Shown here in pieces: positions 1 to 11,179 of a stretch of 64,000 nt of DNA. This DNA comes from Pelobates cultripes (Eukaryota > Chordata > Amphibia > Anura > Pelobatidae). Made by a program: the position numbers and the translations under genes. The notes below the pieces were generated by a model. That model did not search any database and was not told the DNA's origin. It was given only the letters and a program-made list of their open reading frames with translations. The stretch is from positions 253,846,946 through 253,910,945 of the forward strand of contig OW240912.1 of assembly GCA_933207985.1 (NCBI GenBank), given 5' to 3'. Within the stretch, counting starts at the first letter, position 1; every line of letters begins with the position of its first letter.

Positions 1-80
1 TAGTTCAAACTAATGAGTCATTTGCTGACAAGTCATCCCTAGAGTAGAACAATCAGTATCTGCGAGCTAAAGTTACATTA

Positions 81-396
81 CAGGCAGTCCTCACTTTGTG
101 ACCTACCAGCATAATGATGGCTTAGACATACGGCCAGCTCTCTAGAGCTGGGATTCGAGGGATTCCCCACGTTAGAGAGCTGGTCTATGTTCCCATGAAC
201 ATAGATTTGAGGGGTTCCCTGCTCTTGTGCTCTTGCCTATGTTCAGGGAATTACCCCCAAACATAGATTTGAGGGATTCCCTGCACTGAGCTGGTCTCTA
301 TTCAGGGAAATTCACGACTAAGTCGTATAACAAATTGGTCGGGGGACTTACCAACCAATTTGTTTTACGACTTAGTCAGTAAGTGAGGATCACCTG
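81..396. mobile_element. Tc1/mariner-type MITE with TA flanks
   Basis: A 316-bp non-coding element. The ends are imperfect inverted repeats (CAGGCAGTCCTCACTT at 81; the complement of AAGTGAGGATCACCTG at 381-396). Both ends are flanked by TA (79-80 and 397-398), the target duplication of Tc1/mariner elements. Inside, short units around GAACATAGATTTGAGGG are repeated, and a near-perfect hairpin lies at 316-377. Confidence 0.65.
316..377. repeat. 24-bp hairpin inside the MITE
   Basis: Arms 316-339 (gactaagtcgtataacaaat...) and 354-377 are reverse complements with one mismatch, separated by a 14-base loop. Probably a structural part of the MITE rather than a host terminator. Confidence 0.75.
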
Positions 397-1384
397 TATG
401 CATTTATGTTGTCTGCAATAAACTGATTTTTTATAGCATGTAGCTAGCACTCATTAAAATAAATCATTTTGTACTACAAGAGATCCTGTCTGGAGCTTGT
501 TTCACACTAATATCTGCAAAAGTTGTATAAATATATTGGTGGAAAGTAACTAGAAGGCTATTTTCCTTCGAATTGTGTTTTTCAGGTAAAATAAAAATTG
601 TTCCACAAATGTATAGTTCTTTTATGTTATATGTCATAAACAAAATTATTACCTTCAACTAAGAGCTGTACTCTGGCAACCCTTAATGTAATGGTAATGA
701 TCAATCATGTGTTCTGTTTATCAGTAATGGTTTTTGTCCACTTTAGTCATGCTGTTGGCAAATAATGTTAAACATGCATAAAACAACAAGAAGATGTTTA
801 TTGCTATATGGAAATAAACATTTTTTTTTGTGCGTTAAGCTTGTAGGTTTTTTGAGGTCTAAATGTAGTAATTTTATTTTGTATTCTTGTTTGTGTGTGT
901 TCTAGCTGATTGAGTACACTTGTCAAGAAAAGAAAAGGCTATTCATACAAATTGTTCCAAGTTAGGACTAGCATTACTCAGAATTCAGAAGTCCACATGT
1001 AATGACCTTAAATGATCTTAGTCACTGTGTGCAGATTTTTTTCTTCTAACAGAGTAATATTGGAAGATTTCAGATCAGGTTCAAAGCATAATCTTTTAGT
1101 TAGCAATTTATGATCCTTAACCCTGCTATATTACAAATATAAAACAGTACATTTAGGGCTTCATTAGCCTTACAGTATAATGAAGTAATTTGCTTTGTGG
1201 CTGAAATAATGCATGTGAACTAATTTAATCTGTAAAGCTCTTTGTTAAGATGAATTTTTTTTATTTAAACATTTCATAAGTTTTATTAAAAAGTTCAACA
1301 TGTACATATCAATGTTATTTAAACACTTACAATTGCACAATGAAGGAAGGTCTAAGCTATTACTAATTTATAATATCATGACGA
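397..1384. other. intronic, nothing recognised
   Basis: AT-rich sequence without a recognisable exon, RNA gene or element. Short open frames here have no protein-like character. Confidence 0.6.
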
Positions 1385-1690
1385 GGCCTGGACTGGATCA
1401 AATTACTTCCTCTGCCAGCCCATGCAAAAGCAGCGTCCTTGCTGTGTGCCTTCGCAGGCCAGTGGGGAGATCAAGGATCTCCCTGACCAACATAATGGCA
1501 CAAGAGTGAGGGGAGAGGAGGCTGAATGTTCCTCTGACAAGTCGGCAGATCTGAGCATTGCCGTAGGTTACCACTGCGATGTTAAGACACAGCACAGTGC
1601 CGGAACGCACGAGAGGAGTGATTTCAGCCTGCAGCGTTAGGAGGCAACAGTCACTCACCCCCACCAGACCATCAGGGCTTAAAATGTCCC
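1385..1690. repeat. GC-richer segment, probable unnamed dispersed repeat
   Basis: A block clearly richer in GC and CpG than its surroundings, starting around aggcctggactggatc. It looks like a dispersed amphibian repeat. The reverse strand keeps a 110-codon frame (1398-1730), but I see no known protein motif in it. Boundaries are approximate. Confidence 0.35.
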
Positions 1691-1868
1691 CCTTCCTGGA
1701 AAAATGTAAGAAAGGATGATGACAAAACACCTGACTCTCTGGCTCATTCTCACAGAGGGCTTATTTTTTCCCCAGTTCTGACCCTGGTCATGACATATGC
1801 TGACATCCATTACTATAACTCTAAGGTATTCCAGGAGGTTGATGGAGGACACAAAACTGGAGAATTGC

Positions 1869-2735
1869 ACTCTGATCAGCCACATCATTAATCACCTGCC
1901 TAAATGTTATGTAGATCTCCCCTGTGCTGACAAAACAACTCTGAAGCATTGAGGCCTGGACTCCACAAGACCTTTGAACATGCCCTGTGATATTTGCCAC
2001 CAGGAAATTAGCAGCAGATCCTTTAAGTCCTGCAAGCCTCATGCTGGGGCCTCCATGGATCGATTGGTTACTCCAGCACATCCCACAGATGCTCAATAGT
2101 ATTGAAATCTAAATTATTTGTAGGCCGAGGCAACACCTTGAAATCTTTGTCATGTTCCTCAAACTATTCCTGAACAAATTTTGCAGTGTTGCAGGGTGCA
2201 TTATCCTGCTGAAAGAGACCACTGCCATGAAGGTTTGTATGTGCTCTGCAACAATCTCTAGGTAGTAGCACGTGTTCAAGTAACATCCACATGAATGACA
2301 GGACCTAACGTTTCCCAGGAGAATATTGCCCAGAGCATAACACTGCCTCCACCAGCCTGTCTTCTTCAAAATTGTTCATTGCACTGGGAGCTCTGACACC
2401 TTTTTATCATGGACAACATTAAGTTTTCAGCAGTTTGAGCTACAGTAACTCTTTGGCGTTATGAGACCAGATTGGCTAGCCTTCATACCCACTTGCATCT
2501 TGAACCCCCATGACCCTGATGCTGGTTCCCCGGTTGGACTTCCTTGCACCACTTTTGGTAAGTACTAACCACTACAGACTAGGAATACTCACAAGACTTT
2601 TTTTGGAGATACTTTTGGAGAAGCTATATCCCAGTTGTCTAGCCATCACTATTTGACCCTTGTCATTCAGATCTTTTCGTTTGCCTATTTTTCCTGCTTC
2701 TAACACATGAAATTGAGATGCAATGACCTACTTTA
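1869..2735 (-). mobile_element. decayed Tc1-like element (family A), minus strand
   Basis: Read on the minus strand, it contains recognisable pieces of a Tc1-type transposase gene. The block around 2109-2230 corresponds to the stretch with the second catalytic Asp (caggataatgcaccctg), followed by the region just before the catalytic Glu (atttcaatactattgagcat at about 2090-2110). The 3' end reads gtggctgatcag near 1870, like the terminal repeat of the copy at 38203. There are many stops and frameshifts, an internal deletion near 2370, and the 5' terminal repeat is missing. Non-functional. Confidence 0.7.
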
Positions 2736-3638
2736 TATCCTCAGTAGCTGTCATAGCAAACTTGTGGGCTCAGCCACATACCTCTTACCTGTCTTGGACA
2801 TTCCCAAATTTGAAGAATGTTGCCAAGCAGCAGCCCAAACACACCAATAGATTTGGTCACACTGTGCACAGTAATTTCATCAACCCGTGGTCAGAGAGTT
2901 TCAGCATGTGTTGGTGCACTAAAGTGAAACGCAGGAAGTTAGCTTTCTAGCTTAAATCATGTGATGTCTTATATGTGGTCTACGTAGGTCAACAGTTCAA
3001 AGTAAGTATAAACAAAAGTATATAAATGTCACATTGTACAAAAATGTGCAATTTATGCTTCTGACCAGGACTTCTGACTAATAAATGCTTGATGGGCTGG
3101 TTAGCTCCAGTGCCTAAAGTAAAAGGAGTAAAAGGAGTAAAGGAGCATTTTTGTTTATATCCTATAGCACAAATACATTTATATCTACTTTTTGTGGATT
3201 TTTATTGATTGCAGAAATAAAAAACATGGGCCTCTATGTCAGAGGGGGTTTATATAAAACAGAATATTACAGTGTTCTTTAGACTTCATTTTAATGAAAA
3301 TATGAATTTAATAAATTGAAATAATTATAAATTCCCTTTAATGTTTACTTAAGTGCTATTACTTTGCTTTGTCTGAGGACAAGGGTGCTTTGATGCGTTA
3401 ATGAGGACACTATGGTTTATACTGTTGCCTTTTTCATAACATGCTAAAAAGTAGGAGTAGAGGCATTAACTGATTTTACATGATTGGACAGTGTACTTCA
3501 AAATTAATTGTAACTGTGCTATATTTAAAGATAAATTTAAAACTACACTGAAATCAAACAAATGATGCAAATGTTCTATGGGATAAGAAAAGAGAAAAAA
3601 GCTAAAAAGTAAGAGAAAGAAAATGGGATGGAGTTAGG
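2736..3638. other. intronic, nothing recognised
   Basis: AT-rich sequence. The 75-codon open frame at 2723-2950 has no recognisable motif and overlaps the degraded 5' part of the neighbouring transposon. No exon or RNA gene is seen. Confidence 0.55.
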
Positions 3639-3816
3639 TAAAATTGTAAATTATGCTAGCTTTAGTATACCTATAATCTTAATTTTATTAATGACAGGAG
3701 GCGAGTATTTGCTTAAGTCTCTCTTTACTAGAACTCCACAGCAGCACAGAAAAACAACCAATCAGAAAAAAGTTAGGTACTATAAAACTACCCTCCCATG
3801 CATCATTTCCTCTTTC
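3639..3816 (-). repeat. DIRS-like terminal repeat, window-left, with extension
   Basis: The outer extension 3639-3689 (starting TAAAATTGTAAATTATGC) is followed by the shared inverted repeat from atgacaggaggcgagtattt. It contains actataaaact, a TATA-like box also present in the opposite terminus. Confidence 0.7.
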
Positions 3817-4132
3817 AAGCTGCAACAAAAACAGAATAAAAGCAGAAAACATAATGGGGAAGAAATGAAGTCCTAGATACAATGAAGACAACAATGTCCA
3901 CCATCCGAGAAGAACTGCCAAATCAGATAGCGTTGATGGACTGTAAACTGAAACGAGAGAAAAACAGAATCGAACAGGTTGATTATCCCATGAAATGTAC
4001 TCTGAATAAACATGTAGGTACCCAATGTAGCAACCAAAATTACCTTAATATGTAGATATTCCAACCCTACTTATGAAAACAAACATAAGAAACAAGTGAC
4101 AGGTAAACAAGGGAGGGATAAGAACGGGTGGG

Positions 4133-4233
4133 AAATACTCACCTCCTGTCATTAATAAAATTAAGATTATAGGTACACTAAAGCTAGCATAATCTACAAT
4201 TTTATAACATGACAGGACTCTTCGTATTTGCTC
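4133..4233 (-). repeat. internal complementary region (circle-junction copy)
   Basis: The part 4133-4204 is the reverse complement of the left terminus inward from 3639. The part 4205-4233 matches the reverse complement of the right terminus, from 9402 inward. The joint reads CAATTTTA|TAACATG, whose complement is exactly CATGTTA + TAAAATTG, the two element ends placed side by side. Confidence 0.72.
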
Positions 4234-7200
4234 TTTTAAAGCTCAGTCAACAAATCCAGCACTGTTTGTTTCGCTGGTACCTATTCCAGGGGATATCAGA
4301 GCAATCCTAAATGGACTTTCCAACTGCAATAAAGACACTAGACAGATCATGAAGATGTCAGTTGACGAAGCATCCCAAATACGGAAAAAACACCATCCGC
4401 TGATAGATCCATTGTCTGTGGGGTTGTGACCTGTTTCATAGCAGTCGGTCCATGAGCTGCCAAGCTGACCTATTAGCCAATTTCCTGTAGTTGTAAAATG
4501 GGTCATTTACGGACTTAGGGCTGCAAGAAGAAACCAGCAATATGTCTCAACTCTTGATGTGTAAGGTGGCTCCTCCGATCGTGCCAAGGTCATCCGGCGA
4601 TGTGGCCTTGCAGGTAGATCTCCAATCTTAAGGAATGCGCCTAAGTCCACAACCAATTCTGTAAAAGAACCGAGTAGGATCTTTCGTTCCTTCCTGGCCT
4701 ACCCGGTGAGATGTCTCATCCGAGAATAAATGTATTATGTAGGTAAGAGTGTGGTCAAACTAGCCGTATCCTAAGTGATTCCAATATTCCAATTGGACTG
4801 TGTAATCCTCGGCTGCGGTAGAGAAAAGACTCCAAAAGGATGTCTAATCAGAGTCCCCGACTGAACTTGTGTGGTGGAATGGTGGCCGACTATTCTGGGA
4901 ATAGTGGATCCCAGAAATATTCAAAGGGATGGGAAACGTAAACCAGAGTTGAGATTTCCATCCAGATATGTCATCGTCTAAGATGTACGGATCCAATGGT
5001 GATTGGGACCTGTATAACCACGAAGAGTCCTCACGTGCTAGCGAGAGAGTGAAGTAATCATTACCCGTAGTACGATCCTGTTCCATGCCAGACCTGTAAA
5101 AATTTGTGTAGGGATTCCTGGTCCACACGCCACCTACAAGATAGGGTATAATATAGTGAGACCCCCAGGTCCCTGTACCGCTGACTGTCCGGGCGCGTAT
5201 CTCCCCGAGTAGGCCCTAGGTCAAGAGACCCAGGAATGTGAGTTCGATAACCGAAGTCAAGGTCTCCCTATAGAGGGATACCTCCCTTCTTAGCTTAGAG
5301 TTCCCCGAACACATAGCGTCTCCAATACGCAGGCAAGGCGTAAATTCTCTTCGCTCACGACTGGTGACTCCAGCGAGCAGATATAACAAAAAATAAGGGT
5401 ATAGCTTCAACCATCCGAATCATGTGTTGTCCCCTTTGAGAATGTTGGTAGCCCTGTTTGAGTCTGCTACACATCCTGAGCCATACTCCAGTGGTAGGTT
5501 GCGACCTGACTTTGATGTCCGTGTAGGAGTCGGGACACACCGGGTTTTTCCATAGAGTCTTGTAGGTCTTCTTGATGGTAGTAGAAAAGGTGTGTTAGCG
5601 AGAACCCAACCCAAGACTTCTCCCATGAGGGATATAAAGTATAGACGGAGGGCCCTCCATCTCCAAACCATGTTCTCCAGACTGCCCTCAGAGGAGTAGG
5701 GGCAGTCCTGTCATCTTATCTCAAGATTGTAATGACCAGGGAACTCAAGTCAACCGGGGTTTCCGGTCTTTCCATGCAATCCATGCGTACGATGTAGCTG
5801 AAGACTGGGTAGTGGGCCTTCCCTAGTCTTGTTACCTGAGCAAGGCAGTGCCCGTTTGCTCCATGAAGGTCTCAGTAACTCATGCCATCTTGATATGGGA
5901 GAAACTGCGCAGTTTGCTTGCAATAGTCCGGATATCTAAAACAGAATGCAATTGTCTGTTTTATATAGAACAGATTATACTAAAACCTGCACTCTTGTAA
6001 TACCTGAGGCTCATCCGTTAGCCGTACCATCTCCAAGAGTGTGTGTAAATAAGCGCGAGTCTCCCCCGTTATACCTCTGTGAGTATTTCTTGCGTGTGGT
6101 ACAGTGGTCCAGATCCAGTAGCTCCATTAGAGGATGTGAAAAAGAGGGATCCAGTCTAAATATGTACATCCTGCATTATCAGGCAGCCCTCAATAATGAA
6201 ATCGGTAGTACGGTCGTTGGGTCTAATAGAATGCAGGAGGGAAGCCCCTCTATGCAGTCATCCTTGTCCTATACAGGATGAACAAATGGAAGGCACCGTT
6301 GTGTGTTGAGTGTATGAGAGAGCTGCGCCCTCTAATAATGTGACCAAACTCTGTGTCAGCGTTCCGTCCGTTAATAACCAAATAGTAGAGTCTACATCCG
6401 TGACCGGTTCCCTCTACGAGAATGTGTCACTCAAAACATGTCCTCTGTATCCAACTCAGTATCGGGTTGAGGTTGAGGGAGGGCCGCGCCCTCTAATAAC
6501 GAATCAGTGTCAGGTTCCGTATAGGGGTTCGCTCTCTGTTCGTGAAAATAAAATATCATTCTCGGAACCGCATCCTCTTGTCATCCAAACCAGAGTCCCT
6601 TAGAGACTGCAGGGGTATCAGCATAAGACTGAGATCCCGAGGTAGGTCTCTCTCTGACCCCTAGACCTCTCTCTTAATCGCTCACCTGAGAGGGAATAAC
6701 CTGTTAATAAACCAGACCGATAAAAGATGGAATAGTATACAACCTCGGGCCGTGTCCATCCTTAATAACAGAAAGGTATGATGAGAGCATGCAACCTTCA
6801 GGTCCAGGATGACCGTCGGTAGCCTGAGAAAAGCTGGAGACGTTCTCCGCAATCCACGAGAGTCCGGGAGGTCAGAGATGGTCAAGACAGGCCTCTCGGC
6901 GACCCGAACCATTGGACAATAGGAAGGCTTGAAAACCAAGAACCGACAAATAATGTAGATAACCTCAGAGAGAAGGTAAATAGCAGATCGGAACAGCAAG
7001 CCAAGTAAACCCAACTGAAAGGGTCAGGAGCTAAACCTGACATAGGACTAACTACCAATACCTAAGATGAACACCGGGAAGGCAGCTAAATGGTTAGTTG
7101 TTGAAAGGAAGGCAACCATGCTCCCCTGTTGGCGTTTGAGCACTGGTCCCTGCTTGAGCGAAATTCTCTTTGGAAATGTGCTGCCACCGGGTTGGTGCAC

Positions 7201-7410
7201 CCGGGGATCCTCATAAGAAAACCTTGCCCTTCAGGGCATGAGGTTTAGGGCCTTCACCCTTCCAAACATATTGAGGTGCCCGTATACTGGTGTCCTCTTG
7301 GATAGTAAAGCAGCAGTGCTTGCCTGGGTACCCATCTATATCCATGTCAATAGTGGGTCCTGGGCTTTCCTCAGTGAAATCCTCAGAGGCCCACGGCCAA
7401 AAGGAGTTTT
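4234..7410. other. non-coding body of the DIRS-like element
   Basis: Composition differs from the flanks (more GC and CpG). Short open frames on both strands (for example 5946-6281 +, 6310-6603 +, 6682-7014 -) show no motif I recognise. Two similar blocks around 6326 and 6485 share gcgccctctaataa. It may be decayed gag-like sequence or non-coding cargo. Confidence 0.5.
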
Positions 7411-7605
7411 GGGCACAGATAGCTCAGACCGAACAAAGGGCACATATAGAGCAGGCCAGTCAGAAGGGCATAGACATAGCAGGTCAATCAAATGGGCACA
7501 GACCTAGCAGGCCATTAAGTGGGGCACAGACATAGCATGCCAATCAATGGGGCACAGACAGAGTAGGCCAATCAAAGGGGCACAGACAGAGCAGGCCAAT
7601 CCTGG
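7411..7605. repeat. 28-bp tandem repeat, about 7 copies
   Basis: Successive units start gggcacaga or gggcata and end near caggccaatcaa. The period is 28 bp with one shorter first unit. Because 28 is not a multiple of three it does not encode a uniform peptide repeat. Lies within the DIRS-like element. Confidence 0.85.
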
Positions 7606-8660
7606 GTTGCGTCTAAATGAGTAATAAGGGACCCCCTGCGTTTGGCAGAGTCCCTTAAATATTTGTCAATCTTTGTCGATCCTGTGACATAGTATCCCCC
7701 GGCGCCAACCCTATTAGACAGCGTAATACTGTGTTAATAACATATAGTTGGTACTAGTAGTCCCTAAATTCCCAGCAGGCAAATAGTGGTATTCCAACTG
7801 TAATGGATATAGGCTGAAAATGTTCCATATAGTGTCCATTAATTAATATTAATTAAATAATGATATACTGAGCGATTCATTTTAACTGTGAATAGGTTAT
7901 GCACATGAACATGCAGATCTGTTTAAGATTTCTTCATCAAAATTATGCATCATCAGCATGCCACCTGAAGGTTATTGTAGCCATGGTATATTTAGGAGTA
8001 GGGCAAAACAATTGCCAACTCAATGCACCCTCTTATTGAGCTTGGAAGGGACCACCTTCCAACTCTACTAGCCACAGAACCTAATAGGATTGAATTAGTG
8101 TCAGCATAGACTGGTCTCGCATACCATTTTGAGCCAGAGCCAGGTCTGTTTAGCTTTTATATTTGCCATGGACAGTGAATATCATCCTAAAGTAGTCTCA
8201 TCTCTGACTCCATAGATGGGTCAGAAACATATATACTGATGCACCATGATATGCACCTAAGAAGAACATATGATTAATTGTGCAATATAAAGGTTATCAC
8301 ATACTTGGATTTATAACAAATCCAAGTGACCCCTGATCTCACTGTCAAACTGGTTCTGTATGAGCCGTGTAACCGTCAAAACGGATTAATTATACAGGAT
8401 ATGGAGAAGCATTAAATGTATATTGAAAACGTACATTAAACCCCCAGAAGCAAGATACTGCTACTTTATATGTTAAGCCAATGAGCAGATGCGTAGCCAG
8501 AAAGACAGTGTGGGAAGACAACTTCAGTCCGATCACCGTGTCTGGTCGGATGCATGCGGCTCTCTGAAGAAGCTGACCGAGGCGGCCATGTGGGTGAGCG
8601 GGCCCCGCCACCATGTACTTACGTCCGACCGCGAGAAAACCCCGGGCGCAGCAGGCTCAC
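7606..8660. other. DIRS-like body, nothing recognised
   Basis: No protein or RNA gene is recognised. The segment from about 8480 to 8760 is notably GC- and CpG-rich. Confidence 0.5.
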
Positions 8661-8666
8661 ACTGGA

Positions 8667-8719
8667 GCTCGGGGAGTCCAAGGAGGCAGCCAAATGGCTA
8701 GTCTTTTGACTCCCCGAGC
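8667..8719. repeat. perfect 12-bp inverted repeat, GC-rich
   Basis: gctcggggagtc at 8667-8678 pairs with gactccccgagc at 8708-8719 across a 29-base loop. It sits in the CpG-rich part of the DIRS-like element, where a leader or packaging structure is conceivable but unproven. Confidence 0.75.
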
Positions 8720-8889
8720 GCAGCCCCCGTGATCCGCGGGGGGGGCTAATAGAATGGCGCTTGGTAGTGAGATAAGGGGGGGGGGGAGGAAAACCACAAT
8801 GAATCCCCAGGGACCCCACTAAAACCACCACATGGAAGGGAAAACATCCCCAAAGGACAGGGGAAGCAAGTAAAAAATGGGCAGTAATC

Positions 8890-9190
8890 TCGAAGCAAAT
8901 ATAATATAAATATATATATATGATGAAGAACAAAATATATAATATATAAATAAGAAATATATAATGTGATACAAAATATAAAAGATATAATTAAAAGTCA
9001 TAAACATAAAACATACATAAATATAATATGATATCAAAATAAATAAATATATGACTAAATACAATATAAATAATATATAAATAATAAACATATAACATGA
9101 TAGCTAAATATAATAAATATAATAGATATATAATATATAAATAATAAATCTATAGCATGATAACTAAATATATTAAATATAAATCCTAAA
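8890..9190. repeat. AT-rich minisatellite
   Basis: Imperfect tandem units of about 60 bp built from ATATAAATAATA and ATAACATGATA motifs; two clear consecutive units lie at about 9055-9175. The base composition is almost pure A/T. Confidence 0.7.
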
Positions 9191-9271
9191 TAAGTCATAC
9201 TAAATCCCAAAGCAACCCTAGAAGCAGGAGGCAGTGGTACTCTGACCTGTACTGACTGCGGAGCAGCAAAG

Positions 9272-9402
9272 AAAGAGGGAATGATGCATGGGGAGGGGAG
9301 TTTTATAGTACCTAACGTTTTTCTGATTGGTTGTTTTTTTGTGCTGCTGTGGAATTCTAGTAAAGAGAGACTTAAGCAAATACGAAGCCTCCTGTCATGT
9401 TA
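9272..9402 (-). repeat. DIRS-like terminal repeat, window-right
   Basis: Reverse complement of 3690-3816, ending CATGTTA at 9402. It includes the complement of the TATA-like box (ttttatagtacc). With the element in minus orientation this is its upstream terminus, where a promoter would be expected. Confidence 0.72.
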
Positions 9403-9554
9403 GAAAATTAGGTAATTTTTATGGTAAAATTCAGATTTAAGGACAAGACTGAAAAAAAAGTAGAAGAACTTCAAAAATAAGTCAGACAGATATAAGACTA
9501 AAAAATATAACTTATGAAATGGAAAAATCAATCAAGGTATTGATTATTTCTTTG

Positions 9555-10013
9555 TGTATCTGCCCCTGGCCAAATCAATGAAACAATGCGTGCACGCTCC
9601 CTGAAGTAATTCACACCAGACACAGATTCAAGGTTGTTGAATAACTTGAGGAATGTTTATTCAGAGGGGACAGCAGGTCCCTTTTAAAGCAAAATTACAT
9701 CATAAGCATTGTCAGAGATAACATGGGATAATACATCAATAATTGGTTAGGTGTTAAGTGGTCTTCCTAATGCTCTGCCTACTGAGGGTGATGTCACCAG
9801 GACCATGAGGGTCTCCCACGGTTTCCCGGCGCCATCTTGCTGCACGAGGTAGTTAGTCGGTGTTAAAGGGAGAGGGGGGGGAAGGGGTTAGAAGCCTCTA
9901 GCAGCCATCTTGGTTAAAATATGTGTGTATAGCTTTATAATGTATATCGTGGAATGAGTAAATAGACATTTTCACTAACTAGGAAATATGTGCAGACCTT
10001 ATTTCCACAACAA
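9555..10013 (-). mobile_element. LTR-like segment (solo LTR candidate)
   Basis: Read on the minus strand, it contains a GAATAAACATTCC polyadenylation-like signal (complement near 9652-9664). A GT-rich tail typical of retroviral or Gypsy LTR 3' ends follows. Candidate ends are TGTTGTGG... and ...ATACACA. No target duplication was found and no internal retroelement genes are adjacent. Family and exact edges are uncertain. Confidence 0.45.
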
Positions 10014-10142
10014 CTTACAAGAAATAATTGACTTGATTTAATAGTACACATAAAAGTAGTGCAAGATTCACCCTGTTAAATAAATTGGTTTATTTTAATT
10101 TTTAAAAGAGCTGTAACAAACCACCTCTTTTACAGGTAGGAT

Positions 10143-10742
10143 TGTCACCGATCTTGCAGTAACCACAGCCTTCTAGGGTATACAAAGTCCAGGACACCCT
10201 TAGCTCAGTTTTCCTTTTTATTCAGTAAGAAAGCAGGTACTTTAAATAATAACAAAAACAAACAAAATCCCTTGCTCTTACTTGAGCTCTTACTAGACAG
10301 TAATTGCTATCTGCAATTGGGTGGCTTTCCCACTTACCAATTTTCCAAACAAAAGCAATGTCTTTGCAATAAACACAATCTCTCCTAGCTGTCTTTTTCT
10401 CCCTCACTCTGCAGCAGGCTGCTCTCTTCTTTTAAAGGCCTGTCTACTAATTGAGTAGCTACAGGTGAGTGCCAATTAGTTAACTCTTAAAATCAGATCC
10501 AAGCTGTGGTCTGTTATACAGCAACTAGTGCTGTTGGAGCATTGGCCCACCCTGCTCTCCAAATACTCCGCCCCAGGGACCCATACCATGTTTTGCAGAG
10601 CATCAGCTATGCATATTGCAAACTTTAACATCTCTCCCTGGGGCATTTAACTGAAAAATCCTCTGGTTGCTGTTTAGCAAATCAGGTCTGATGTATCTCC
10701 CATCAACCACTATTCCACCTTTACGCTCACAGAGCCATGACA
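10143..10742 (-). mobile_element. 600-bp solo LTR candidate
   Basis: On the minus strand it starts TGTCATGGCTC and ends GATCGGTGACA, so it has TG...CA ends inside a short TGTCA/TGACA inverted repeat. A TATA-like tttaaaag lies near 10430, and a polyadenylation signal AATAAA near 10220 sits about 80 bp before the end. This is ordinary LTR architecture. No internal genes and no clear target-site duplication are seen. Gypsy or endogenous-retrovirus origin cannot be decided. Confidence 0.6.
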
Positions 10743-11179
10743 TTTGTTAGTCTGATTCGCGGTATCAGAAAGTAAAAAGCATGATATTTTTCCTGTCTTA
10801 AAGAGTTCAAAGTAACAGTGATATAAGATACACCAAACTAGTCCTACATTCATCAATGGAAATGGAAACTGAGGATCGGAGTTGCTACTTTACCAACAGT
10901 GAGATTGCACATGTGCCATTAATTAACCAGTCTGTGGGCTAAACAGCAACCCGTTAATGATGCAATAGGGTTGGAATCAGTAGCTAAGTGCTTCCTTTAA
11001 AGAATTATGAAGCTGTTGGCAACCTTTTTATTAGTAGCAGTAGCTGTTGTAAAATTGACTGATGTTTAACAGCAAGTACTTGCTGCAAGTAGAGACAAAT
11101 AGTTTAGAAAGTAGTCTGTGGCTGGTAGAAAGTAGCTACAGGTGTGAAAATAGGACAGGAGAAAGATGAGCCAGTTGCT
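10743..11179. other. intronic, nothing recognised
   Basis: No exon, RNA gene or element recognised. Confidence 0.5.

Larger units (their letters stand above)
3639..9402 (-). mobile_element. DIRS-like retroelement, probably non-autonomous
   Basis: A 5,764-bp unit bounded by inverted repeats: 3690-3816 is matched in reverse complement by 9272-9398 with only scattered mismatches. The left end has an extra stretch (3639-3689) absent at the right end. A third region, 4133-4233, is the reverse complement of the left terminus joined directly to the right terminus. Unequal inverted termini plus an internal complementary region that reads as the end-to-end joint are the hallmark of DIRS retroelements, which replicate through a circle and insert by tyrosine recombinase without target duplication. 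The internal region lies next to the left end, implying minus orientation. No reverse transcriptase, RNase H, methyltransferase or recombinase is visible, and no frame exceeds about 110 codons, although the termini remain well matched. Confidence 0.7.

Noticed and set aside
1398..1730. A 110-codon minus-strand frame
   Set aside because: No motif, homology or splice context; probably an open stretch in a GC-rich repeat.
4234..7410. Bacterial or viral insert, because of the distinct composition
   Set aside because: It lies wholly between the matched DIRS-like termini and lacks long ORFs or ribosome-binding sites.
7411..7605. CRISPR-like array
   Set aside because: Direct 28-bp units are contiguous with no unique spacers, in a vertebrate intron and inside a retroelement.
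9543..10028. 10-bp inverted repeat attatttctt/aagaaataat as the ends of a DNA transposon
   Set aside because: AT-rich and short; the enclosed sequence looks like an LTR, so the match is likely chance.
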